Assembly (NCBI GenBank): GCA_928724745.1
Contig: CAKMXJ010000037.1
Location: 930,001 to 994,000 of the forward strand
Reading direction: 5' to 3'
DNA: 64,000 nt
DNA from: Anthracocystis setariae
Lineage: Eukaryota; Basidiomycota; Ustilaginomycetes; Ustilaginales; Ustilaginaceae
Below are positions 29,616-40,093 of this stretch, piece after piece; position 1 is the stretch's first letter, and each line of letters begins with the position of its first letter. The translations under genes were made by a program, and so were the position numbers. The notes beneath the pieces are model-generated. The model did no database searches. It was not told where the DNA came from and saw only the letters and a list, made by a program, of their open reading frames with translations.

Positions 29616-30014
29616 GTCGACCAAACTGACATCCACGTCGCCCAAGTCGCTTTCCAGTAAAGAGTGTACCCACGTCTGACCTCAAACCTCATCTTTCCGC
29701 CCTGTCCGTCGACCTTAACAACAGAATGGCCAGAATCATCGACTAAAAAAAAAAAGTAGCAATGCTCAGAAAGCACACCACAAACTGCGACCAAAGCCCA
29801 AAGGGCAGTTTTGTTTTGAAAAAGGGAAAGCTCTGTTGAGGTCTGTGCTGATGTGAGCAGAGATGAGAAAATTTTTGAGGGGATGTTGGTGGTGGTGGTT
29901 GGTGGTGCATGGGTGATGCAAAGCGGTAAAGTAATACACGATGGAAACAAGTGTGGATGCGGAATGCAAAGAAAAAGTGGGAGGAGGGGGGTCGAAACTT
30001 CATCACTACCGTGC
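29616..30014. other. Convergent 3' region between TPP1-like gene and RPL15
   Basis: These 399 bp lie between two convergent stop codons and presumably hold both 3' untranslated regions. An A-rich run near 29743-29755 is the only feature seen. Confidence 0.6.
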
Positions 30015-31240
30015 TTAACGGTAACGACGGAGCTGGAGGGTGTCCCTCTTGCGAATGGTGGCATTCTTTCCACCGCCCTGGGTCTTGTTGTACCTGTGAC
30101 CCTTGCCCTGACCCCTGCTCTTCTTGCCCGTGGCGGTAAGACCGCGGCACTCACGACGCTTGTGCACCGCCTTAGCGATCCAGTTGATCCTAGGATCACG
30201 TCGGATCGCCTTGTGCTGAGGATCAACTGCGATCACCTCAAAGTACTTGTACACACCATCCTGGTTGATCCAGTACGAGTTGAGGATGCGCAGGTTAGCG
30301 CACTTGCGACCCACACGCTCCTCGGCAGTAGCACGCAACGAGCGCTGGTACTTGAGGTGGTTGACACCCTGACGAACAGGCTTGCCGTAGGTGGCACCCT
30401 TGGGCACAGGCTTCTTGCGGTTACCACGACGAACGCGGATGCGGTAGATGACGTAGCCCTGCTTGGCCTTGTAGCCGAGACGGTGCGCCTTGTCAAGACG
30501 CGAAGGTCGCGAAGCGCGGTGGATCACGTTGAGCTGACGGTACTCCCAGCATCTGTATTTTGAACGAGGTTACGGAAATAGGTTTGGGACGAGAGTCAGT
30601 ATGTTGGTTCGAGTGGCGGTAGCAAGGGTGAAAGTGGTGTGGCGTAGAGTCCAGCACATTGCATCCATCCATCGCTCTGAATGCTTGTCAAAGCCATAAC
30701 GCAAGGGTGTGTCTTTGAATGGTCGAGCGTGGGACTGCGACATAACCTTTGGTAGAGCAGCGAGACACTTCAGAAGCAAAGAATCGTCTGGCTGTTTTAC
30801 AATCGCAAGTGCGCAGAGCACAGCAACACGATAGCTGACTTGAGTCAAGCAAAGGTTGAGTCAGGAGACAAAGATGTGTTTGACGAGCTAGCAGCAGCGC
30901 CAAACAACATGACTGCTCTGGTTAACTCTTTCGCTTGACCAGCTACAACGTCTCGTGCTACTGGCGAACCTGGATTGCAAAACGCAAAGATACCAAAACG
31001 ACCCTGTACCCTAACATGCACCGATTAACCGCAAGTGACGGCAATGTCCCACAACTGACAAGAACTCCATGGCAGCGATGACTTGTTCGAGCAATAGGGC
31101 GATAGATGGTGGGGTTTTGCAATGCCGGATGCTGAACTTGGGACATGGTGTTGGGATACTAACCGAACTCGGAGAAGGAATCGCAGCACATCGGACTGCT
31201 TCTTCTTGTAGAGCTCCTCGACGTATTTGTAGGCACCCAT
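30015..31240 (-). CDS. RPL15: 60S ribosomal protein L15 (eL15)
   Basis: Large-subunit ribosomal protein eL15. Exon 1 is 31240-31164 (77 nt) and encodes [20 protein letters not shown] plus the start of FLLRVR. The intron runs 31163-30553 (611 nt, donor GTTAGT, acceptor ATACAG). Exon 2 is 30552-30015. Joining restores [19 protein letters not shown] and a 204-residue protein, the exact family length, ending in [13 protein letters not shown] sequence. The ATG is immediately preceded by CACAG, which looks like a splice acceptor, so a further intron in the 5' leader is likely. The gene is divergent from RPL5 (starts about 1.1 kb apart), an arrangement that suits co-regulated ribosome synthesis. No snoRNA box pair could be established in the intron by eye. 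Confidence 0.96.
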
Positions 31241-32359
31241 CTGTGTATTGTTGTAAGAAAGGGGTGAAAGAGATGGGAGAGGTTAGCACGAGCTTTCAAG
31301 CAATCGTGAACAAAATGGGGGGGGGGGGACTCAAAAGGTCGACGCCTCGCCTGTCGCACAACACTGAGCGGTTCGCAAAGGCCCCCAAAGCAGGAGCAAT
31401 GCTACTACAACTCGGAAGTGAAACGAGGAAACGAGGGTACTAGACGTCCCAGAAACGTAGCGAGCTGGCCAAGTGTCGTGCTGAAATGTCAAGATATGAT
31501 GCTTCAAGTGTTTGCGTTGTGCTATTGCTGTTGCTGTTGCAGCTGATCATCGTGATGTATTGTGATGTTGCCATCTGATGCATTTCCATCCCAAATGATG
31601 TGTTTCCATGCTTACTGAAATGTGATGTCCGGGTTGCGAGTCGGTGATGGTTTCGATGCGTATGTGACTGGACGAGCTGGCTACGTTGCTGGTATGGTTT
31701 GGTTGTCGATATGAACTGATGAGCCGAGTGGTGCTGAGATCTTACCTTGAATGATTCTTGATGACGAAGTCGTAGGGTGTAGAGAAGGAGCCTAGGTGAA
31801 GTCGCTGAACTCGTAACCAACGGCTGCTAGTCGACTTCGACTTGCTTGGGCTGGGCTTGGACGGGTGTGCTAACATGCGCTTGTGGATTTGGCGTCTTCT
31901 GATTGCCTACTGCTGTCGCTATTGCTCCCTCCTACTTGTTGCTTGGCTGCCTGCCTGACATTTGATAGAGTCTCGTGCCATTCATTCGTCGAGCCAAAGC
32001 GCCTGCAAGCCAGCCAGCCAGCCTCTTCTCGTTCGAGGCTCTGCACGTGACTTGCCTTTTAAATAAAATTCAATGGCTAAATAGTGCTGCTTTTTAGCGC
32101 TTTTGGAGCAAACCTCGGCCGAAGTTTCCTCGGTACCGTCTTGAATTTATGTTTTCGTGTTAGACTTTTGTAGCGAGAAGGTCGAGGCAGCGGCCACAGT
32201 CAAGAAAAAGTGTCAGGAATTCGAGTTTGGCTGGGGCAAAAGCAGCTACAGTAGCTAGCTCAGCTCAGCCCAGCCAAGGGAGCCCATACTCGAACATCTT
32301 TGGCACATGCCTCCTTCCTGATCACCAAGCCTGAAGCATCCGCCTCAAGATTATCCAAG
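31241..32359. promoter_or_regulatory. Divergent RPL15/RPL5 promoter region
   Basis: About 1.1 kb separates the two start codons; part is probably the RPL15 leader intron (a G12 run lies at 31317-31328). Shared elements with the other ribosomal-protein promoter include GGCTGGGCT at 31849-31857 and its reverse complement at 32266-32274, and the word TTGAATTT/AAATTCAA at 32066-32073 and 32141-32148. A CCAG tetramer repeat is at about 31995-32012. No gene is seen. Confidence 0.55.
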
Positions 32360-33567
32360 ATGGTGAGTACACAACAACGACAACAATAATCGCATGTCGA
32401 CAGCATCCTGTATGCACACATCGCAGGGAGGAGCACAATCACCAGGCATTCGACCATGGAAAGCATTCAGGAGTCAAAGTGACCCTTGCGTCAATATTGC
32501 AAGCAGAGCAAAGCGTTGGTGACGATCAAGATGGTGTAACGTTGATCGTGATGGAATACCTTGGAATGCTTGTCGACAGCGACATCCGACCCTTTCTGCC
32601 GCTCTACAACTCATGAACAAGCCAGATACTTACCATCACCACCACCGCCCATGCCTGCATCTTGCTACAACAGCCTTTCGTTAAGACTGTCAAGTCTAGC
32701 TCCTACTTCTCTCGTTACCAGGTCAAGTACCGACGACGACGAGAGGGCCGTACCGACTACTACGCCCGCAAGCGTCTCGTCTCGCAGGCCAAGAACAAGT
32801 ACAACGCTCCCAAGTACCGCCTCGTTGTGCGTTTCTCCAACCGTTACGTTACCTGCCAGATCGTGCACGCCAAGATCGCCGGTGACTACGTCCTCACCCA
32901 GGCCTCCTCCAAGGAGCTCCCGCGCTACGGTGTCAAGACTGGTCTTGCCAACTGGACCGCTGCCTACGCCACTGGTCTGCTCGTCGCTCGTCGTGCGCTC
33001 AGCATCCTTGGCCTTGCCGACAAGTACGAGGGTGTTGCCGAGCCCGATGGTGAAATGGCCGAGGTGGAGCCGCTCGGTGATGACGAGCCTCGTCCGTTCA
33101 AGTGTTTCCTCGATGTTGGTCTGAAGCGCACCTCGACCGGTTCGCGAGTCTTTGGTGCGCTCAAGGGTGCTTCCGATGGCGGCATCTTCATCCCGCACTC
33201 CGAGAAGCGTTTCCCCGGTTACGACCCCGAAGCCAAGGAACTCGATGCCGAGCTCCTGCGCTCGTACATCTACGGTGGCCACGTCGCCGAATACATGGAG
33301 TCGCTCGAGGAGGAAGACGACGAGCGATTCAAGAAGCAATTCTCCACCGCGCTCGAACAGGAGGTCGGCTCCGAGGACCTTGAGGACATGTGGACCGAGG
33401 CGTTTGAGAAAATCCGTGAGGACCCCTCGTTCAAGCCCTCGGACAAGTCGGCCAAGGACTGGGCCGCCGAGTCCAAGAAGTACAAGGCTACCAAGCTTAC
33501 CTACGAACAGCGCAAGGCTAAGATCGCCGACAAGATCGCCGCCTTCAAGGCCGGTGCCGGTCTCTAA
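32360..33567 (+). CDS. RPL5: 60S ribosomal protein L5 (uL18)
   Basis: Large-subunit protein uL18, which binds 5S rRNA and enters the pre-60S as the 5S RNP with uL5. Exon 1 is just the start codon ATG (32360-32362), followed at once by the donor GTGAGT. The intron is 311 nt (32363-32673, acceptor CAACAG). Exon 2 (32674-33567) starts PFVKTVKSSSYFSRYQVKYRRRREGRTDYYARKRLV, the conserved N-terminus. The 298-residue total is the usual family length. Conserved blocks VFGALKGASDGG and FIPHSEKRFPGYD are present. Divergent from RPL15. Confidence 0.96.
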
Positions 33568-34182
33568 GTCTCGACTGCGGTTGCGACTGGGTCAGGTTAG
33601 TCGACAAAAGGTGTGCTTGTTTTTTCTTAGGCTTCAAGCAAGTTTCCTCCATTTTCCGTTCTAGCCTCACCCACACTCATACTCCCAAAAAACAGACGTC
33701 TTCTGCGTCTCACATTAGTAGTACTGCATTTTTGCATTCGCAATACCATCCCCATCCCTCACCCGTGAATTCGCGGTCGTCGGAAGGGGTTTTTTTTTGT
33801 ACCATCCCATCTTAAATCGTCCTGTGATCTTGCTTGTAAACGAAAGTGAACCCTTGAACCCAAAGTAACCAGCCTCGTTCACTTTACTCATTCAGTCAAC
33901 AAGCCATATGACAAACGACAAACGATGCGATGGGATGCTATGCTCTTGAATTGAGGATTCGTTTTTTGGGGGGGTGGAAGGCAAGTTTTGAAGAGCTGCC
34001 CCGTAGGCTCAATGGAAAAAGGGGGGGCGGGAAAAAAAAAAGTACATGCGTGTCAAGCTAGACCGGAAGGGACCCACATTGGCATAGAATGAATGGGTGT
34101 GGGGTTGCTATCGACGCAACTCGACAGAGAAGTAGACGAGACCAGAAGAAACCTAAATTGCAAAACGACAACAACCAAAGGT
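33568..34182. other. Convergent 3' region between RPL5 and RPS15
   Basis: These 615 bp contain T-, G- and A-rich runs (for example 33968-33974 and 34021-34042) in presumed 3' untranslated regions. No gene is seen. Confidence 0.6.
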
Positions 34183-35326
34183 TTATCGGATGGGGAGGAA
34201 ACGGTCGACGGTAGCACCTTTACCCTTGGCACCGTGGCGGGTGGGGATGTAGGTCATGGCGAACTCGCCGAGGTAGTGACCCACCATCTCGGGCTTGATC
34301 TCGGTGTTGACAAAGAAGCGACCGGTGTAGATGCCGACCATGGAGCCAATCATCTCGGGAACAATGATCATGTCACGAAGGTGCGTCTTGACGGTGGCGG
34401 GCTTCTCATTGGGGGGAGCCTCAGCCTTGGCCTTACGCAGGCGCTTGATGAGACCCATGGGCTTGCGCTTCAGACCACGCTGGAACTTTCTGCGGGCACG
34501 GGCGTGAACAATGCCCATGAAGTCCTCGTTGGACATGTCGAGCAGAGCATCGAGCTCAACACCACGGTAGGTGAACTTGCGGAAAGTGCGCTTGCGCTTA
34601 AGCTCGGCAGCGGCGGCGGCGTCGTAGTCATCCCTGAGTAGGTTTGAAAAGCAATAGTGAAATTGTTATCGATGAGAGATGGTCAGTTGAGCAGTTCTTT
34701 GGGGTTTGTTTCAACTGCGAGGCGATTATGGTCATGCTTCTGGAAGTCGAACATGGTTGCAAGAATGTTTGAATGGTGGTGTTGCTGTATTTTTTGTTTT
34801 TGCCTGACGATGGTCCAGTCCAGCTTGATCATGCTGTACACGGTCTGCCAAGTCGAGTGTCGTTGATCGGTGACCGGTTGAGCATCGACAACAAAAGAAC
34901 CGAATGGTGTGGCGATCCATTGGTATACTAGCTGGCAATCGCATTGTGATCTGGTGTCGTTGAACTATTTTCCTTGGTAATCATTCCGTGTGAAACTTTT
35001 TCACCAGATCTTCGATAGCTTATGTATCACATCGAGTCGATCGGCCTGGTATGGTTGACAATGGTGTGATGTGTGATGTGTGCGGTTCTGAGGTACGATG
35101 TAGATTTATAGCTGTGTCATCGACTTGAGAACCCATCATTGCTGTTTCTACGCCTCATCTGACCCCAGCGTTTGCCTGTCGATGACCTCCTGCTTTGGCC
35201 AAAAGTGCGAGGTTGTATGTTGAATGTCTCTACTTGCATGTTGTCTGGCATGTTGTGTTGTGTTTGTGGTGTCGTGTGTCGCTTCCAGAAGTATGCCTTG
35301 TTGCTGCAGCATGTTGCTACTTACAT
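34183..35326 (-). CDS. RPS15: 40S ribosomal protein S15 (uS19), start codon split by an intron
   Basis: Small-subunit protein uS19 in the head of the 40S near the decoding site. The body (34633-34183) encodes [20 protein letters not shown], then [42 protein letters not shown] and RHGAKGKG, all family blocks. It lacks its own suitable ATG at the N-terminus. Upstream, the sequence AACAT at 35330-35325 is followed by the consensus donor GTAAGT (35324), and the acceptor CTACTCAG ends at 34634 just before GGATGAC. Splicing the 691-nt intron therefore makes ATG-GAT-GAC, so A and T lie in exon 1 and G in exon 2. The product has 150 residues, close to the 142-145 of other species. Divergent from RPP2. 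Confidence 0.9.
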
Positions 35327-36658
35327 GTTGGGCAATCTTGATGGTGAGGAGGAAGAAGATAGGGTGATGGCGAGCTCACTTGGCTAGTCGTCTGGCTCTC
35401 TGGCTCTCTCACGCCCATACAAACAAACGGCGCTCTGTTGGAAAATACGCAGCAGCAGACGGCTTTGCGCGACCTAGGCCAACGCTTGCTGACCTGGCCC
35501 TGCCCTGGTCTGAAACGGACCGGACATTTCAGAGGACCCAGCCGCCGCCGCCTGAAGGGGGAAGGAGCGACCTTGGTATTGGCCCAGAGTTGCGCCTGCT
35601 CGCTGGGCTGGGCTAGCCTGGACCTGACATGGACTGAGACTGCCAGAGCGAAAGAACCGCCTGCCAAAATTCAATCAAGCGCTGAGGAGCCACAATTTCC
35701 AAGCACGAATTTCAAAAAGTCTACGCCAAACGGTCAAAAATTCCCACGCTTCTTCTTGAGCAAACAGAGCGTATGGAATTCGCGGATCCGACAGATTCCC
35801 AAAAATCCCTCCCTTTACGCTGCTGTGTCGAGAAAATCGGGGCAGCGTTCAGACTGTGAGGCTCATCTCTGCAGGCTCATTTTGCTGCCAAACGTCAATC
35901 AAGCCAGTCAGTGTACACCAAAGCTTGAGTGAGCAACTCGAGTGAATGCCAAGCAGTGCGTGGACAACAGAATCAAAGCGGCAAAGTGCTGGGTCAATAT
36001 TCTTGACTTCTCCCCACGACACTTTCTTCAAAAAGTACCTTGGTAAGTGCTTGACATTCCAACACCCAAGCATGGACGCATCCAACGCATCGACGGCGCA
36101 CCAGATACGCGCATCGCCAGGCAGCATACAAATGGTTCGGTACAAGTAGCGGAAGGAGGACCTCAGCGATGCAAGGTCAAGCATTCAGATATATCGAGGT
36201 CCGAATCAAGCATCGCAAGATGATGGAAGCAATGTCAGGATGTGCAGAGTAAAGTCTCAGTAGGATCAGCGCGATCATGGCAGGAGGAATCCATCATTGT
36301 GATCATCCAAGTGCATGGCATTTAGCGACTCCTTCCGACAGTGAAGCATGGTCATGTCAAAGCAAGGTACAGAAGGGCTGTACTGCTCTTCCTACCAACT
36401 CGACACATGCAAGATATTCGTCTCGCCGTCGACATTGGCACTGCGTTTCCATCTGGGCCACCCACATGACCATTTCCAAACTCGACTCGCATACTTACCA
36501 TTCGTTGTTGCCTTGGGGAAATTTCTTTCTGGGGTGTCCGAATCACAGTCCACAAGTCTTCCTTTTAGGATCAAAGCATCAGCGGATTTGCGGCCGGCAC
36601 TGTTCAAATTTTCCCCGCCTCTTCAACAACCCCCATCTTTCCAGTCCATTCTTTCAAA
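35327..36658. promoter_or_regulatory. Divergent RPS15/RPP2 promoter region
   Basis: The two starts are 1.3 kb apart. GCTGGGCTGGGCTAGCC lies at 35602-35618, sharing GGCTGGGCT with the RPL15/RPL5 promoter. The 10-mer GCTAGCCTGG at 35612-35621 also occurs at 59239-59248 in the RPL33/BUD20 promoter. AAATTCAA is at 35667-35674. A pyrimidine-rich leader precedes the RPP2 ATG. No gene is seen. Confidence 0.5.
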
Positions 36659-36997
36659 ATGAAGCACATTGCTGCCTACCTTTTGCTCACCCTCGGTGGT
36701 AAGGAGAACCCCTCCGCTGCTGACATCAAGGCTCTCCTCGAGACCGTTGGTATCGAGGCTGATGCTGAGCGTCTCGACAAGCTCATCGAGGAGCTCAACG
36801 GCAAGGACATCAACACTTTGATTGCTGAGGGTCAGGAGAAGCTCGCTTCGGTCCCCGCTGGTGGTGCTGCTCCCGCCGCTGCTGCCGCTGGTGGTGCCTC
36901 CGCTGCCGCTGGTGCCGCCGCCCCCGCTGCCGAGGAGAAGAAGGAGGAGGAGAAGGAGGAGTCCGACGATGACATGGGCTTCGGTCTCTTCGACTAA
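36659..36997 (+). CDS. RPP2: 60S acidic ribosomal protein P2
   Basis: Stalk protein P2, which with P1 and P0 recruits elongation-factor GTPases to the ribosome. It has 112 residues and starts [25 protein letters not shown], the P2 dimerisation domain, followed by an Ala/Gly hinge and an acidic Glu/Lys stretch. The invariant C-terminal tail [11 protein letters not shown] is intact. No intron interrupts the coding sequence. A C13 run lies 38 bases after the stop codon. Divergent from RPS15 and convergent with CYT1. Confidence 0.97.
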   Translation: MKHIAAYLLLTLGGKENPSAADIKALLETVGIEADAERLDKLIEELNGKDINTLIAEGQEKLASVPAGGAAPAAAAAGGASAAAGAAAPAAEEKKEEEKEESDDDMGFGLFD

Positions 36998-37197
36998 ACC
37001 ATCCCACCCTCACTTTCTTCTTCACTCACTACTTCCCCCCCCCCCCCAAAAAATATGTGGGTCAGCATCGTCACAACTTAGCCCTCGTTGTTCGTTTAGT
37101 ATAACATCGTAATTGTACCCACGCTCCCCACCTACACCCACATCATGGCTGATGCTTGCAATTCGCCTTCGATTGTATGTTTTCCCCCATTCGGAAA

Positions 37198-37246
<49 letters not shown>

Positions 37247-37597
37247 CCATGCCCCCCTCCTTCTACCGCTAACCACCTACCCTGCGTTCCGACTTGTGTC
37301 GACCAAAAGTGAATGACCAACAATCCTGAGACTTACATCCACCCCCACCCTCATCTTCCACCCGTTGTCAAAAGCGGCTTTCACCATCCCATCTCAACAG
37401 TCACAACTCAAGTCGAATTCAAAGTACGCACACGAGAATCAACACGAATGCGAATACGACAACATGTATGCGAACGGAATAGTGCGCCTACACGCAACTA
37501 CTACAGAATGATATTTGAGCTCAATGACCCCCCCCCCCCCCTTCCCCTCTCCACTCTAGATTGATTCGGGGTGAGGGTAACATCAAACGCGGGACAA
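36998..37597. other. Convergent 3' region RPP2/CYT1 with C tracts and CA repeat
   Basis: These 600 bp between two stop codons contain C13 (37035-37047), a CT-CA compound repeat (37199-37241) and C14 (37528-37541). No gene is seen. Confidence 0.65.
37199..37241. repeat. (CT)n-(CA)n compound microsatellite
   Basis: Six CT units followed by about fifteen CA units in the convergent 3' region of RPP2 and CYT1. Confidence 0.9.
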
Positions 37598-39179
37598 TTA
37601 GTGCGAAGCAGGAGGGTTGTACAGGATCTTCCTCGACTTGATACCGGCCCACTTGAATCGCTTGACCCAGATGCTCATGGCCGTCAAACTCGACAGGATG
37701 ATCACCGCCTGCATACCCATCTTCTTCCTCAAGTCGTGCTCCGGCTCAGCACAGAAGTGCAAGAACGTCACAACGTCCTTGGCCATCTGCGAAGTGGTGG
37801 CAGGAGTGCCGTCCTCGTAGTCAACAAGACCATCGTACAGCACACGTGCCATGGCAATCTGGGTACCGGGGAAGTACGAGTTGTAGTTCAGACCATCCTG
37901 GACCTTGACACCGGCGGGAGGGTCAGTGTAGCCGGTAAGCAGAGCAAAGATGTAGTCGGCACCACCGTGGCGTGCCTTGACCATGAGCGACAGATCAGGT
38001 GGCAGAGCACCAGCGTTGGCAGCACGCGCAGCCTCGTCGTTGGCGTAAGGGCGGGGCATGTAGTCGGCGAGCTTACCGGGACGCTGGAACATCTGGCCCT
38101 CGTCATCGGGACCATCCTCGTACTCGACCTCCTCGGCCATAGCCTTGGCCTCGTCGACGGTGTGCGACTGGCCGACAAGGTTACGCCAAGCGATGCGGTC
38201 GAGCGAGTGGCATGAAGAGCACACCTCGCGGTAGACCTGGTAGCCACGACGGATAGAGGCGTGGTCGAACGTCTCAAAAACACCGTTGTGCGACCAGGGG
38301 TACTTGGGTGGGTGGAGACCTTCGTCGGCCATGTTAGCAGAGGCAGTGTCCAAGAAGGGGATGGTGCCGTACTGGTGGTTGTACCAAGCGACCGAGCCGG
38401 CAGCGACGGCGGTGGCAGCAATGGCGGACGATCGCGATGTCAAGAACGACTGCGAAGCGTTGGCACCCGCCTGTGTGGAGGCATTGCGGACCTGTTGGAG
38501 TACAAAAGGCAAGACGATCAAAGTCAGTGTCGGTGCTTACGAATGTCGAAGCAGTGTCAACCACAAATTGTCGGGAGCTATCCAGATTGGTCGAGGCGCC
38601 ACCCCGGGCTGTTTGTTGAACCGATGTGTAGCCTGAATAGTGCTAGTCGTCTAGCATATGCCACCTTCGATGCGTTGCTCGGGTGAAATGAAGTAGGTGT
38701 GATCCGAGGTGCCAACAGAGGGTAGGTGCAAAGCTGGCTCGAGCATCGGATGAAGCGAAAGGTGCTGGTCTGCCAGCTGTGGCGCTGCAGGGAGGCTCCT
38801 GTCTGACCCTGTTTTTCAAGCGTGCGGCAGTAGAGTCATCATCATTCATGCTGAAATAAAGTCGGAGACGCAAGTATATGTTGGGCGTCGGGATGGGCCG
38901 AAGATACTATGATTCGAAACCCCAGATAGATCCCTGCATCTGTGCTGTGTCCTTTGGCCTATACTGCTTGACGGTGTTGTTACTGAGTTACTGGAGAGTG
39001 GGATTGCCTCAATGTCCAATTGAGTCTTAGTCGAGAGACATGTCGAAGTGTGGCATCTGGAACAATCTCATAGCTCTTGTTGGTCGGCATTTGTGTTGAC
39101 AATCGATACCTACCGAGGCAGCCGAGCCGTTGACGGCGGCGCGGAAAGCGGTTCGCGCGCTGTTGAACAAGTTGGCCAT
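37598..39179 (-). CDS. CYT1: Cytochrome c1, complex III haem protein
   Basis: Cytochrome c1 passes electrons from the Rieske protein to cytochrome c in the mitochondrial bc1 complex. Exon 1 (39179-39114) encodes MANLFNSARTAFRAAVNGSAAS, a basic amphipathic presequence. A 622-nt intron (39113-38492) follows, then exon 2 (38491-37598) beginning VRNASTQAGANASQSF. The product has 319 residues. Haem attachment is VCSSCHS (CxxCH), the axial methionine lies in the IAMARVLYDG context, and LPPDLSLMVKARHGG is conserved. The C-terminal anchor is the hydrophobic segment AVIILSSLTAMSIWV followed by KRFKWAGIKSRKI. A short extra exon inside the long intron cannot be ruled out, but the direct join keeps phase 0. 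Confidence 0.94.
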
Positions 39180-40093
39180 ACTGGGCAACCTAATCAGAAG
39201 GTGATGTAGGGTTGATGAGGAGGTAGTAGGTGGTGTGAAGTCAGTTGCGTTCAAGTGATCGCGATGCGTCTCGTCTTGCGGTGGCTGCCAACCGAGACGA
39301 GCGACCAAATTGAACCTTCCAGCTGAGAGATTCAGTCAGCCAGCCTGCCAGCCTGCCTGCCTGCTTGCTTCAAAGCCAGCTTGAGAGAGCGTCGATTGGA
39401 AATCGCAACTTCATTCCGAGTCTTTCGCTTGTCCGTCTCTCTTTGCGGCTGGCTCTCTTGGACTGGATCTTTCGCATCTTTCCCTCTCTCGGGTCCAATC
39501 ACCTCAATTGTGCCTGTCTGCTGCCTTGAATTTTGTTCAGTTGAGGCATCGCTACTGCAGCCCTACTTCCAATTCAATCCAAAATCCACTTTTCTATTTC
39601 TCTCAGCCTTGAATTTAAAATTTGTGAAAGTCCGGAAGAATATGACTTGTATTCGTTGATATTCGTCTCGCGCGATGTCTAATTCTTCAAAATCCTACTC
39701 CAGCTCTAGACAACACACTAAACCGGCGTAGCTGTTCGCTTGCTCTATTTGTAATCCATCATCCCAGTTCAAGTTCAATCTGGCCAAGGCACACAATACA
39801 CCCTTCAGGCGTTCAACCTTCTTGAGATTAGCCAATCACTGCCTTTCGAAAACACCCGAATGCGTTGCTACAGCCACTTTTTCCGCACGATAAAATCAAC
39901 ATCACCATACACAAGCACAAACACAAACTTAAACACACTCACAAGCTCCATACTTCGATGCCAAGGATCACTGCAATCGCTCTAGACTTTCCCCGACACC
40001 CATCGTATAGCGCTTGAGACAATCGTTGTACACCTCGTAGTAGAGCCCGCTGTACAACATGCCTCGTCAAGGCCGTGCAGGTTGCTATCAATC
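39180..40093. other. Region upstream of CYT1 and downstream of MUS81
   Basis: About 0.9 kb. It holds CCTG/CCAG tetramer repeats (39336-39366) and two copies of CTTGAATTT (39525-39533, 39608-39616) in the CYT1 upstream side. No gene is seen. Confidence 0.55.

Noticed and set aside
32363..32673. Box C/D snoRNA in ribosomal-protein introns (RPL5, RPS15, CYT1, RPL33)
   Set aside because: Single box C-like words were found (for example TGATGATGA-type on the minus strand near 38830), but no matching box D at a suitable distance with a terminal stem.
38542..38600. Extra middle exon in CYT1
   Set aside because: A possible segment with a GTAAGC donor exists, but the direct join of exon 1 to exon 2 keeps phase 0 and gives a normal-length protein.
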